Source of the DNA: JAMZMI01 sp964353015
GTDB taxonomy: Bacteria; Bacteroidota; Bacteroidia; Cytophagales; Cyclobacteriaceae
Length of the DNA: 64,000 bases
Direction of reading: 5' to 3'
Assembly (NCBI GenBank): GCA_964353015.1
Contig: CAYGUA010000008.1
Location: 62,001-126,000, forward strand
The notes below the pieces were generated by a model. It did no database searches and was not told the origin of the DNA. It was given only the letters and a program-made list of their open reading frames with translations. Positions 51,640-60,184 of the stretch are shown here, piece by piece. Numbering within the stretch: position 1 is the first letter of the stretch; every line of letters starts with the position of its first letter. Position numbers and translations under genes: made by a program.

Positions 51640-53934
51640 TTATTTTGACCATGAAATAGTTTCGGAAAGGACATCACGAGAGTTTCCTCCTACCATGATT
51701 TCAAACTCCCCTGATTCCCAATCAAAATCCAAATTAGAATTATAAAATTTCAAATCTTCAGGTGTCACTTCAAACGAAATCTTCTCGGTCACTCCTGCTT
51801 TTACCAAGACCTTTTGAAATCCTTTCAATTCTTTCATTGGGCGGGTTACACTTCCGATTTTATCTCTGATGTACAATTGAACGACTTCTTTTGCATCCAC
51901 AGTTCCAGTATTCTTAAGATCAACTGATACAGTCAGTTTCTGATCACCAACCAAAGATGAACTGCTCACGCTTAGATTTTCGTAACTAAAATTTGTATAA
52001 CTCAAGCCAAAGCCAAATGGATATAAAGGATCATTGGAAACATCCAAATAGTTGGATTTGAATTTATGAAAACCACTACTACCTTTTGGTATTGGTCTAC
52101 CTGTGTTTTTATTATTATAATAAAGTGGAATCTGTCCCGTGTTTTGCGGGAATGTAGCAGTGAGTTTACCAGATGGAACTACGTCTCCAAAAACCACATC
52201 AGCAATTGCATTACCAGCCTCTGAACCTGCAAACCATACATTGAGAATGGCAGGCAGACTTTCACTTTCCCATTTCATAGCAAGTGGTCTGCCCGTGAGC
52301 AAAATGGCTGCAATTGGCTTCCCGGTTTTCAACAATTCCTTCATCAATCGTCTTTGTGTTTCTGGTATTTCAATATTGGTCAAACTAGAGCACTCACCAT
52401 TAGATTCTGCAGCTTCGCCTATCACAACTACCACAACATCTGATTGACGAGCAGCCCTTACAGCCTCAGCAATCATTACAGATTCAGGCCTATCGTCACG
52501 TCTTGTAGGTTTTCCGAAAATACTGATTCGAGCCTCTAAAGCCGGATCATCTACCACATTACATCCACGCGCATAAACGATTTTGGCTTGATCGCCAACC
52601 GCGTTTTTCAGACCTTGCATGATTGATACTGATTTCTCAAAATCTCCGGCCACACTCCATGTTCCAGACATATTTTCAGCGTTATCAGCCATTGGGCCGA
52701 TTAGGGCAATTGTTCCCTTTTTTGATAGCGGAAAAATGTTTTGGTCATTTTTAAGCAGCACAAAACTTTGAGCCGCTGTTTGTCTGGCGATTTGTCTGTT
52801 AGCATCAGTAAAGAGCTCAGTTTTAGACCTTTCCAGATCACAATATCGATAAGGATCTTCGAAAAGGCCAAGCCTAAATTTTGCTTCCAGAATACGACGA
52901 CAAGCTGCATCGATTTGAGACTGTTTTACTTTTCCACTTTCCAATGCTTCTTTCAATTTATCCACAAAAGCATCACTAACCATATCCATATCAATACCCG
53001 CATTTAAAGCAAGGGCAGTTACAGTGGCTGTGTCACCGACTCCATGTTCTGTCATTTCATTGATTGCTGTATAATCAGTCACAACAAAACCTCCGAAACC
53101 CCATTGATCACGCAGTACATCTGTCATGAGCCATTTGCTTGCTGTTGCCGGGATTCCATCTACTTCATTGAATGAAGCCATGACACTTCCTACACCCGCG
53201 TCGACTGCAGCTTTGTATGGAGGAAAATATTCGTTGTACATTCGGATGTGACTCATGTCTACGGTATTGTAATCACGTCCTGCTTCTATTGCTCCGTATA
53301 AAGCATAATGTTTCACACAGGCCATCAACGTATTATTTTTACTCAAATCATCACCCTGATATCCTTTCACCATTGCCTGGGCAATCGCCGATCCAAGGAA
53401 AGCATCTTCACCAGAACCTTCACTGACCCTGCCCCATCTCGGATCACGTGATACATCAACCATTGGTGAGAAAGTCCACGCGATTCCATCAGCTGTGGCT
53501 TCAGAGGCTGCAACTTTGGCTGACTGCTCAATGAGATCCATATCCCAGGTACTTGACATACCTATTGGAATAGGAAAAAGTGTCTTATACCCGTGTATTA
53601 CGTCCATGCCAAATATCAGGGGAATTCCTAATCTACTTTGCTCAACAGCAACCTTCTGAGTTGCTCGGATTTTTTCTGCAGTTCGGATATTAAAAAGGCC
53701 ACCAACTTTCCCGTCTTTAATTTTTGTAACAATGCCTGTACTTTTCGCCAAACCAGTATTGATATCTCCGGCAGAAGGAAGATTGAGCTGACCAAGTTTC
53801 TCATCCAAAGTCATCAGGCTCATGAGTGAGTCAATTTTGGAATCAAAGCCAGAATCTGCGGTTTTAGCTGTTTTTGTATCACATGAATAGCAGAAGGCTA
53901 TCGATGCGATAAGAAGTAATTGTATGTATTTCAT
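51640..53934 (-). CDS. bglX: GH3 beta-glucosidase lipoprotein
   Basis: 764 residues, lipobox YSC (Cys18). GH3 N domain has the sugar-binding KHYALYGA and the nucleophile Asp in FVVTDYTAI; the C domain has the acid/base-type segment around GSGEDAF in the N domain and GEAAESNGE in the C domain; a fibronectin III-like domain ends the protein. Beside two GH144 genes, a beta-1,2-glucosidase role (as shown for a Bacteroides homologue) is likely; specificity cannot be read from sequence. Confidence 0.9.
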   Translation of the reverse strand: MKYIQLLLIASIAFCYSCDTKTAKTADSGFDSKIDSLMSLMTLDEKLGQLNLPSAGDINTGLAKSTGIVTKIKDGKVGGLFNIRTAEKIRATQKVAVEQSRLGIPLIFGMDVIHGYKTLFPIPIGMSSTWDMDLIEQSAKVAASEATADGIAWTFSPMVDVSRDPRWGRVSEGSGEDAFLGSAIAQAMVKGYQGDDLSKNNTLMACVKHYALYGAIEAGRDYNTVDMSHIRMYNEYFPPYKAAVDAGVGSVMASFNEVDGIPATASKWLMTDVLRDQWGFGGFVVTDYTAINEMTEHGVGDTATVTALALNAGIDMDMVSDAFVDKLKEALESGKVKQSQIDAACRRILEAKFRLGLFEDPYRYCDLERSKTELFTDANRQIARQTAAQSFVLLKNDQNIFPLSKKGTIALIGPMADNAENMSGTWSVAGDFEKSVSIMQGLKNAVGDQAKIVYARGCNVVDDPALEARISIFGKPTRRDDRPESVMIAEAVRAARQSDVVVVVIGEAAESNGECSSLTNIEIPETQRRLMKELLKTGKPIAAILLTGRPLAMKWESESLPAILNVWFAGSEAGNAIADVVFGDVVPSGKLTATFPQNTGQIPLYYNNKNTGRPIPKGSSGFHKFKSNYLDVSNDPLYPFGFGLSYTNFSYENLSVSSSSLVGDQKLTVSVDLKNTGTVDAKEVVQLYIRDKIGSVTRPMKELKGFQKVLVKAGVTEKISFEVTPEDLKFYNSNLDFDWESGEFEIMVGGNSRDVLSETISWSK

Positions 53935-53964
53935 ATTTCGGTCAGGTTAATATTATCGATGTGT

Positions 53965-55320
53965 TTATTCAGTTGTCAGTGTAGAACTAAAACCAAGTTT
54001 ATTGAGTCCTTCTTTAATTTCGGGTGCAGACATAAATAAATCCCAAATAAAACCAGTGCGGTAGTTTTCAATCATTACAGGAATTGGTCCTTGATCGATA
54101 GCCAAATAATGAGGCAATAGCCAGTCCTTTTCCAGACTAAATGCATCATAAGGCCCATACTTGCCAATAAGAGAAGCATTTTCAGGAGCGTACAACCATT
54201 TTATCATTTGTAAACTTTCCTTCGGCGTATAAGGAATTGACGACAAGGCGCCTGTTGGTGATATTACACTTAAGTCTTGAGAGGGGCTATGTCCTGCATA
54301 CCCGTCTATGGAATAGCTGGAAGTCAGACCCCAACAATTCTCACCATAACCCTTAAAACCTTTCGGGTTTTCGAGACAATATTCATAATCAACCAGCGCA
54401 TGATTTCGATTCAAAGTCCAGTAATCACCATATTCATCTTTTAAACCTTTGGGGTTCAATCCTAAGTATGAATAATGCGCCCAGAACAATGGACCCACCG
54501 GATCATCATTGGTTTCAAAATGATCTAATACCAAATCATAACCATAAAATTTTCGGTCTGTCTTGATTTGACCATTGCGCGCCCAACCTTGATGATAAAC
54601 TGAAGCATCTACTCCATGAGTCGGGGAAGATGCGGCCAATACATACATGATGAGACATTCGTTATAGCCGCCTACAGGAAAATTCATATCCCAACCATAG
54701 TTTGGAGACCAATGCCAATAAAGCACATTTTCTCCTCCTTTGGTATGCCAGTCAAATTCTATATCTCTCCAGATTTTATCTGCTCTTTCAGCAATCAACT
54801 TTTCACGATCCCCTCCGTCTTTGAAAAATTCACGTACGGTAATTAATCCCTGTGCTAAAAATGAAGTTTCAACCAGATCTCCACCATCATCTTTTTTACT
54901 GAATGGCTTTACTTTTCCTGTATCACCATACCACCAATGAGGATAAACGCCATGAAATCGGTCAGCAGAATCAAGGAAATCTAAGATCTGTTCTAATCTT
55001 TCTACTGCTTGCTCTTGAGTAATAAATCCGCGTTTTACACCAACTAAAATGGCCATCAAACCAAATCCCGAACCACCCGATGTAACTACATTTTTATCGT
55101 TGCTAGGATAGTTACCATCCATGTGGATGCGCTCACAGGCCATTCCCGATACAGGCTCTGCTCCTTCCCAGAAATATTGAAAAGTTTGATATTGGACTAA
55201 AGTGAGTAATGAATCCTCATCCATTGAAGGCTGAGTATTTACGGCTTTTTCCTTAACTCCGCAAGAGACCAAACCGTAAGCCAATGTTAGAAAAAGTACA
55301 GTTTTGAATAATTTATTCAT
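53965..55320 (-). CDS. GH144-type glucanase lipoprotein
   Basis: 451 residues; lipobox LVSC (Cys20). The catalytic domain is the Glycoamylase/GH144 fold: YQTFQYFWEGAEPVSGMA at the start, NVVTSGGSGFGLMAI, DGGDLVETSFLAQGL, LYWHWSPNYGWDMN, and AIDQGPIPVMIENYRTGFIW. GH144 enzymes such as the Chitinophaga pinensis one cleave beta-1,2-glucan to sophorooligosaccharides. It overlaps the upstream paralogue by 8 bp. Confidence 0.88.
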   Translation of the reverse strand: MNKLFKTVLFLTLAYGLVSCGVKEKAVNTQPSMDEDSLLTLVQYQTFQYFWEGAEPVSGMACERIHMDGNYPSNDKNVVTSGGSGFGLMAILVGVKRGFITQEQAVERLEQILDFLDSADRFHGVYPHWWYGDTGKVKPFSKKDDGGDLVETSFLAQGLITVREFFKDGGDREKLIAERADKIWRDIEFDWHTKGGENVLYWHWSPNYGWDMNFPVGGYNECLIMYVLAASSPTHGVDASVYHQGWARNGQIKTDRKFYGYDLVLDHFETNDDPVGPLFWAHYSYLGLNPKGLKDEYGDYWTLNRNHALVDYEYCLENPKGFKGYGENCWGLTSSYSIDGYAGHSPSQDLSVISPTGALSSIPYTPKESLQMIKWLYAPENASLIGKYGPYDAFSLEKDWLLPHYLAIDQGPIPVMIENYRTGFIWDLFMSAPEIKEGLNKLGFSSTLTTE

Positions 55321-57271
55321 AGGTAATTTCTAGTTTGGACAAACCAGCCTGAACTTCAGGGGCAGTCATAAAAAGATCCCACAAAAGGCCAGTTCGATAG
55401 TTTTCAATCATGACAATAATCGGCCCTTGATCAATTGCCAATGTAGAATTTGCCCACCAACCATCATTGACATTGTAAGCATCATAAAAGCCGTATTCGC
55501 CCCAAAGCCTGTCTCCCAATATGTAATAAAAATATCGTAATGCCTTCATTGATTCCTCAGGAGTATATGGAAAAGAAGAAAGAGCAGCCGTGGGAGTGAT
55601 AGTACCATTATCGTTGGTAGGCTCGTGAGCGCTATATCCGCCTGGTTCATCACTTGCAGTCAAGCCCCATGCAGACTCATGGTAATCAATATGACCTCTT
55701 GGGTTTCGCACACAGTGTTCATAATTAATTAAACTATGAGCAGTATTTTGCTCCCAATAGTTGGCGTAGCTATCCTGTAGATTTCGAGGATCTAAGCCAA
55801 GAAAACTATAATGCGCAAAAAATAATGGCCCACCGTAATCATAACCTAAAGGCAAGGTTATCCCAAAAAATTGTTTTCCATTCTTCACTCCTCCACTTCT
55901 CATCCACCCCTCGTGATACGCCTCCTTTGCAATGGTATGTGTTGTTGATGAGGCCGCCAAGACATATGTGATCATGGCCTCATAATATCCACGAAGTGCA
56001 AAATTCATTTCAAAATTGTAGTTTGGCGACCAATGCCAAAAAAGTACGTTTTGTCCACCTCTGGTGTACCAATCCCACTCGACATCATTCCATAAGACAT
56101 TGATCCGGTCGATGATTGCTGATTCTCTGGTCACATTTACATCCAGATACTGCCGAAAAGTAAGAAGACCTTGAAATAAGAAAGAAGTTTCCACCAAATC
56201 ACCGCCATTGTCCTTTGTGCTAAATGGAATCACATCGCCAGTCACATCATCCATCCAATGAGAATAAGCACCGTGAAAACGATCAGCCTTTTCCAAAAAT
56301 GTCAGAATTTTCTCCATTCTTTCAAGACCTTGATCTCTTGTGATAAAAGATCTTTCTATGCCCACAATCAGTGACATGATGCCAAATCCTGATCCTCCTG
56401 AGGTGATGACGTTTCCTGAATTATTTCGCTCGCGCGCCAAGCCACTTTGTGGACCCGCATGATCATAAAAATACTTGAAAGTCTGACTTTGAACTTTAGT
56501 CAGCAGCTCTTCATCCGATATTTCAGGAAACTTTAATGTACTGTCAACTTTGGCATAAAAGAGACTTTTCAAAGCTCCCAATTCCAACCCTTCGTAACTG
56601 TACCCTTCACTGATTTCAAGGGTATGTTTCTTTAAAGAGATGAGTGGTTCATTTATTGTTACATCCAATATTTTTTGATCATCGGATAAGTCCAGACTAA
56701 GACTATAATTTTTTTGGTTGTTGTAAATCCGAAGGTGATCCGAAATGGTGGCATCAACTGCTGCGGAGAATTGAAAATGAAAAACTGGATTTAAGGATAC
56801 ATTGCCAACTCTAGCCGTAACAAGAATATTTTTATTATCCACAGTAAGCTCATTGAGATATAGATTTCCTGATTGGATTGAAATGGTTAATTCTAATGTT
56901 GAAAATATTTGCCCATCTACACCTCTGAGCTGATTATCAATGGTTAGTCGATATGAGCGACCATGTTTTAAGGATGGATTGATCGAAAGAAAACCATCTG
57001 AAAATGAATAGGCATAATTGCTTTCTGTAGCATCAAGAATATCCGTAATGCTTAAGGAAATATTTACTGTGCTGGTATCAATACTGATAGGTAAGCCAAT
57101 TTTAATAAGTGGATTGATATTATCAATTTGAAGCGTATCCCCTGCAGTCACAACTTTGCCATCCACGAGTAATAATGTAGCTGAAAATTCTATAGCTGGA
57201 TCTTCTTCATTATTACACGAAACAAGTATTGTGAGATTTACTAAAAGGATCAGGAATAGAGCTCTTACCAT
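55313..57271 (-). CDS. GH144-type glucanase lipoprotein with N-terminal Ig-like domains
   Basis: 652 residues; lipobox VSC (Cys19). Two Ig-like/SbsA-type domains occupy about residues 25-235, then a GH144 domain paralogous to the next gene: YDHAGPQSGLARERNN, NVITSGGSGFGIMSL, NGGDLVETSFLFQGLL, LFWHWSPNYNFEMN, LAIDQGPIIVMIENYRTGLLW. The Ig-like part may bind glucan or act as a spacer from the surface. It overlaps the following GH144 gene by 8 bp and begins after a 14-bp hairpin that follows the LamG gene. Confidence 0.86.
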   Translation of the reverse strand: MVRALFLILLVNLTILVSCNNEEDPAIEFSATLLLVDGKVVTAGDTLQIDNINPLIKIGLPISIDTSTVNISLSITDILDATESNYAYSFSDGFLSINPSLKHGRSYRLTIDNQLRGVDGQIFSTLELTISIQSGNLYLNELTVDNKNILVTARVGNVSLNPVFHFQFSAAVDATISDHLRIYNNQKNYSLSLDLSDDQKILDVTINEPLISLKKHTLEISEGYSYEGLELGALKSLFYAKVDSTLKFPEISDEELLTKVQSQTFKYFYDHAGPQSGLARERNNSGNVITSGGSGFGIMSLIVGIERSFITRDQGLERMEKILTFLEKADRFHGAYSHWMDDVTGDVIPFSTKDNGGDLVETSFLFQGLLTFRQYLDVNVTRESAIIDRINVLWNDVEWDWYTRGGQNVLFWHWSPNYNFEMNFALRGYYEAMITYVLAASSTTHTIAKEAYHEGWMRSGGVKNGKQFFGITLPLGYDYGGPLFFAHYSFLGLDPRNLQDSYANYWEQNTAHSLINYEHCVRNPRGHIDYHESAWGLTASDEPGGYSAHEPTNDNGTITPTAALSSFPYTPEESMKALRYFYYILGDRLWGEYGFYDAYNVNDGWWANSTLAIDQGPIIVMIENYRTGLLWDLFMTAPEVQAGLSKLEITYE

Positions 57272-57286
57272 AGAAAATTTGTAGAA

Positions 57287-57318
57287 ATAAAGGGTTTCGG
57301 AAATCCGAAACCCTTTAT
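57287..57318 (-). promoter_or_regulatory. Perfect intra-operon hairpin between LamG and GH144 genes
   Basis: A 14-bp perfect stem (ATAAAGGGTTTCGG with its complement) and 4-base loop, in the 71-bp gap between the LamG gene and the first GH144 gene. On the minus strand it is followed by TTTCTACAAATTTT, not a clean T-tract. It may be a partial terminator or RNA stabiliser that sets more SusCD-LamG than enzyme mRNA. Confidence 0.7.
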
Positions 57319-57342
57319 GTTAATGTAAATCAAATATGTTAT

Positions 57343-58638
57343 TTATGGTTTTTCTGAATTGTACAATGCCGCAATCTGAGTTTCTGAAAGCGTGGCATGG
57401 AAAATTCTGATATCATCCAATTGACCTTTGAAATGATTCGCAGTAGGAAAATCATATCCTCCCCAAGCCTCAGTATCCCATAATGTACCAGCTCTTGACT
57501 GAATAAATCCAAAAGCCAATTCATTGACAACTTCTGGTGCAACACCACCATACTTCAAACCAGTCACACTTCTTTTAGTATCACCATCAGGCCATAAATC
57601 GTAATCAAAACTCTTCATTTTCAAGCCGTTGTAATACAAGGTTCCCTTTTTCTCAGCACCATCATACGTGTAAACCACCTGAGTCCACACATCTTTCAAG
57701 TATAATGCTGCCATATCTTCCGGGGTTACGACTCTTGCGTAATCCCAACCTTGCCATCCGCCAGTTGATGCATCAGTAGCATTTGAAGGAAACCACATGT
57801 CTTCAGTAACTGTAGTAGGATCGCCCGTACCAGCATCTGTTGCTGCGTAACGAATGGCAAATTTGGCACCATCATAGCCACCAAACACTTCAAATTGAAG
57901 ACCATAAAAAGCACCCAATCCTATAACAAAATGCCCCGTTGGATCACCTGTTGCATTTACATGCCCGTCAGATTCTGTCTTCATCCAGAAGCTCAAAGTG
58001 AAATTTTCGCCATCGATTAATAAATCTCCACCCGGGATTTCGATGATACTTGCATCACCATCAAATTTTGCAGACTTACCTGCCTTATCTGAACGACCAT
58101 CAACATAAGTCATGGCTACTTCAGTACCATGATTTGCCCCTTGCTGATCCTGCGCATCGCCATCATTGAAATTCCAATAAGCTACCTGACCATCTGGAAC
58201 CAAAATACCTTCTACGGAGAAAGTTCTGGTAATTGCTGAAGACAATACTTCACCTTCACTAGAAGCCAATCCGGCACCAAAGCTTAAAGAAAATGATGCT
58301 CCTTCTCTCAGCGCTTCACTTGGAGTAATGGTTATTGTTGCATCAGAAACATTTACAGCTGCATTAACAACAATACTTTCAGTCGTATTGGTAAGCACAA
58401 TATTTGATGCTGTAGCTGTAGCGGCATCCACATTTGTTGAAAACACAGCCGTAATCACTGCTCCACGAAGTACATCCTCCGCGGAAGTGGCACCATTCAA
58501 ATCAGCATCACCAGCCGTCAGGCTAACCAAAGTAAGCGCAACTGGATCAGTCGCATCATCACCACAGTTTACAAAAAAAGCAGTAGCACCAAATAGTGCC
58601 AACATACTTCCCATTAATTTTACTTTTTTCATTTTCAT
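57343..58638 (-). CDS. PUL surface lipoprotein with Ig-like and LamG domains (SusE/F position)
   Basis: 431 residues; lipobox VNC near residue 25. Residues about 35-150 form an SbsA/Big_5 Ig-like domain, and about 160-430 a LamG/concanavalin-like sandwich (VAYWNFNDGDAQD, FTLSFWMKTES, LYYNGLKMKSF, FKGQLDDIRIFHATLSETQIAALYN). Located right after susD, it takes the place of a SusE/SGBP-type glycan-binding lipoprotein. Ligand binding is inferred. Confidence 0.8.
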   Translation of the reverse strand: MKMKKVKLMGSMLALFGATAFFVNCGDDATDPVALTLVSLTAGDADLNGATSAEDVLRGAVITAVFSTNVDAATATASNIVLTNTTESIVVNAAVNVSDATITITPSEALREGASFSLSFGAGLASSEGEVLSSAITRTFSVEGILVPDGQVAYWNFNDGDAQDQQGANHGTEVAMTYVDGRSDKAGKSAKFDGDASIIEIPGGDLLIDGENFTLSFWMKTESDGHVNATGDPTGHFVIGLGAFYGLQFEVFGGYDGAKFAIRYAATDAGTGDPTTVTEDMWFPSNATDASTGGWQGWDYARVVTPEDMAALYLKDVWTQVVYTYDGAEKKGTLYYNGLKMKSFDYDLWPDGDTKRSVTGLKYGGVAPEVVNELAFGFIQSRAGTLWDTEAWGGYDFPTANHFKGQLDDIRIFHATLSETQIAALYNSEKP

Positions 58639-58686
58639 CAGTTTAGTTTAATAGATATTATTTGTTATTAGTTGTATTCATTTTGA

Positions 58687-60177
58687 TTAATTGTAACCTT
58701 CATTTTGAGTTAGGCTTCCCTGAGTGAGATCTCTTTCTATTTGAGGAATTGGCATCAATTCATGTGTACCTGCTATGAATCCCAATGGACCTAACACAGT
58801 CGCTGCTCTCCCTGTTCTTACCAAATCCCAGAATCTATGCCCTTCAAGCGCCAATTCGTGTCTTCGCTCATTCATGATAGCATCAGCCAATAAATCATGA
58901 TCCGTCACCGTGATGTCTGGAAGAATTGCAGGATTACCTTCACGGGCTCTCAAGCGCACCTGATTCAAATAAAGTAGTGCTTTTGTTGGATCACTGGTTT
59001 CATTTGCAGCTTCAGCGGCCATGAGTAAGACATCTGCATAACGCATGATTCTGCGATTATGGCCTTGTGTAGGCGCTACAATATTTCCAGGCGTCCATAC
59101 TTTTTGATTGTAACACTCGATTTCAATTAAATTGTTGTCGGCATCACGCGTTTCATCTGGAGTCAGACCATCACCTGATATAGTGACTCCATCAATGACT
59201 TCACCTAAATAAAGCACGGTTGATTCCAGTCTTGGGTCATCCGCCTCGAAAGAATTGATTAAGTCGAGACTGGGTCTATTAAATCCCCAGCCTCGATTTG
59301 GGGTACCTCTTACTCCCTGCACATTTGCGTAGAAGTTAGTTCCGTTTTGTATTCCTTCAAGTAAACCATCAACAGCACCTACCTCAAAAACAGACTCAAC
59401 GCTAAATTCACCATTCACACTATTGGCATCATCAAAATCAGGTTCCAGGTTATATTGTGTGGAACTTATCACAGCTTCCAGCTGGTCTAATGCATCTTCA
59501 TATCTTTTTTGATAAAGATATACTTTACCCAAAAGTCCTTGTGCTGCGCCTTTTGTTGCTCTTCCTTGCTCAGAAGTAGGGATTTCAGACTTAAGTTTAA
59601 GAAATGGGATTGCCTCAGTTAAGTCAGACTCAATTTGAGAATAAACATCAGCGGCTGTAGCCCTCACTTCTCCAAATGCTGGAGTTGTGTTTAAAATCAA
59701 AGGCACGCCACCCCACGCGCGTACTGCTTCAAAATAAAGTTGTGCCCTTACAAATTTGGCTTGAGCAATGTAGTTTTCTTTTAAATCTTCGTCCATTGCA
59801 ATTTCGGGAACCAACTCAATCACTACATTGGTTCGCTTGATACCTGTATATACAGTATTCCACCATGGACCCAAATTATTACTCGTAGGTGTAAACTGGA
59901 AGGTATCAAAAGGGCCAATTGTGGATGCCGCATCATCAGGATTACTTCCTTTTCGTGCATCATCTGACATGATATCATCTATTGGAAACAATCCGGTATT
60001 ATATCCCGATTCTCTAAATACATAATAACATGCATTTGTAGCAGCCAGAGCATCTGACTCAGAGACTGGAAAAGATGCCTGGGTCAATGAATTTTGAAGT
60101 GGTTTATCCAATAAATCGTCACAGGCCATTGCGCCAATGAGTAAACCAACGAGAAGCATTGTTCTATAAATATTCAT
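58687..60177 (-). CDS. susD: SusD/RagB family outer membrane lipoprotein
   Basis: 496 residues from ATG at 60177; a frame extending to 60228 overlaps susC and lacks a better start. Lipobox GAMAC (Cys19). It has the SusD TPR-type helical layout: TQASFPVSESDALAATNACY, then YIAQAKFVRAQLYFEAVRAWGGVPL, and a C-terminal segment with NERRHELALEGHRFWDLVR, the classic SusD/RagB signature. It binds oligosaccharides with SusC at the cell surface. It begins 8 bp after susC. Confidence 0.95.
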   Translation of the reverse strand: MNIYRTMLLVGLLIGAMACDDLLDKPLQNSLTQASFPVSESDALAATNACYYVFRESGYNTGLFPIDDIMSDDARKGSNPDDAASTIGPFDTFQFTPTSNNLGPWWNTVYTGIKRTNVVIELVPEIAMDEDLKENYIAQAKFVRAQLYFEAVRAWGGVPLILNTTPAFGEVRATAADVYSQIESDLTEAIPFLKLKSEIPTSEQGRATKGAAQGLLGKVYLYQKRYEDALDQLEAVISSTQYNLEPDFDDANSVNGEFSVESVFEVGAVDGLLEGIQNGTNFYANVQGVRGTPNRGWGFNRPSLDLINSFEADDPRLESTVLYLGEVIDGVTISGDGLTPDETRDADNNLIEIECYNQKVWTPGNIVAPTQGHNRRIMRYADVLLMAAEAANETSDPTKALLYLNQVRLRAREGNPAILPDITVTDHDLLADAIMNERRHELALEGHRFWDLVRTGRAATVLGPLGFIAGTHELMPIPQIERDLTQGSLTQNEGYN

Positions 60178-60184
60178 TTCCACC

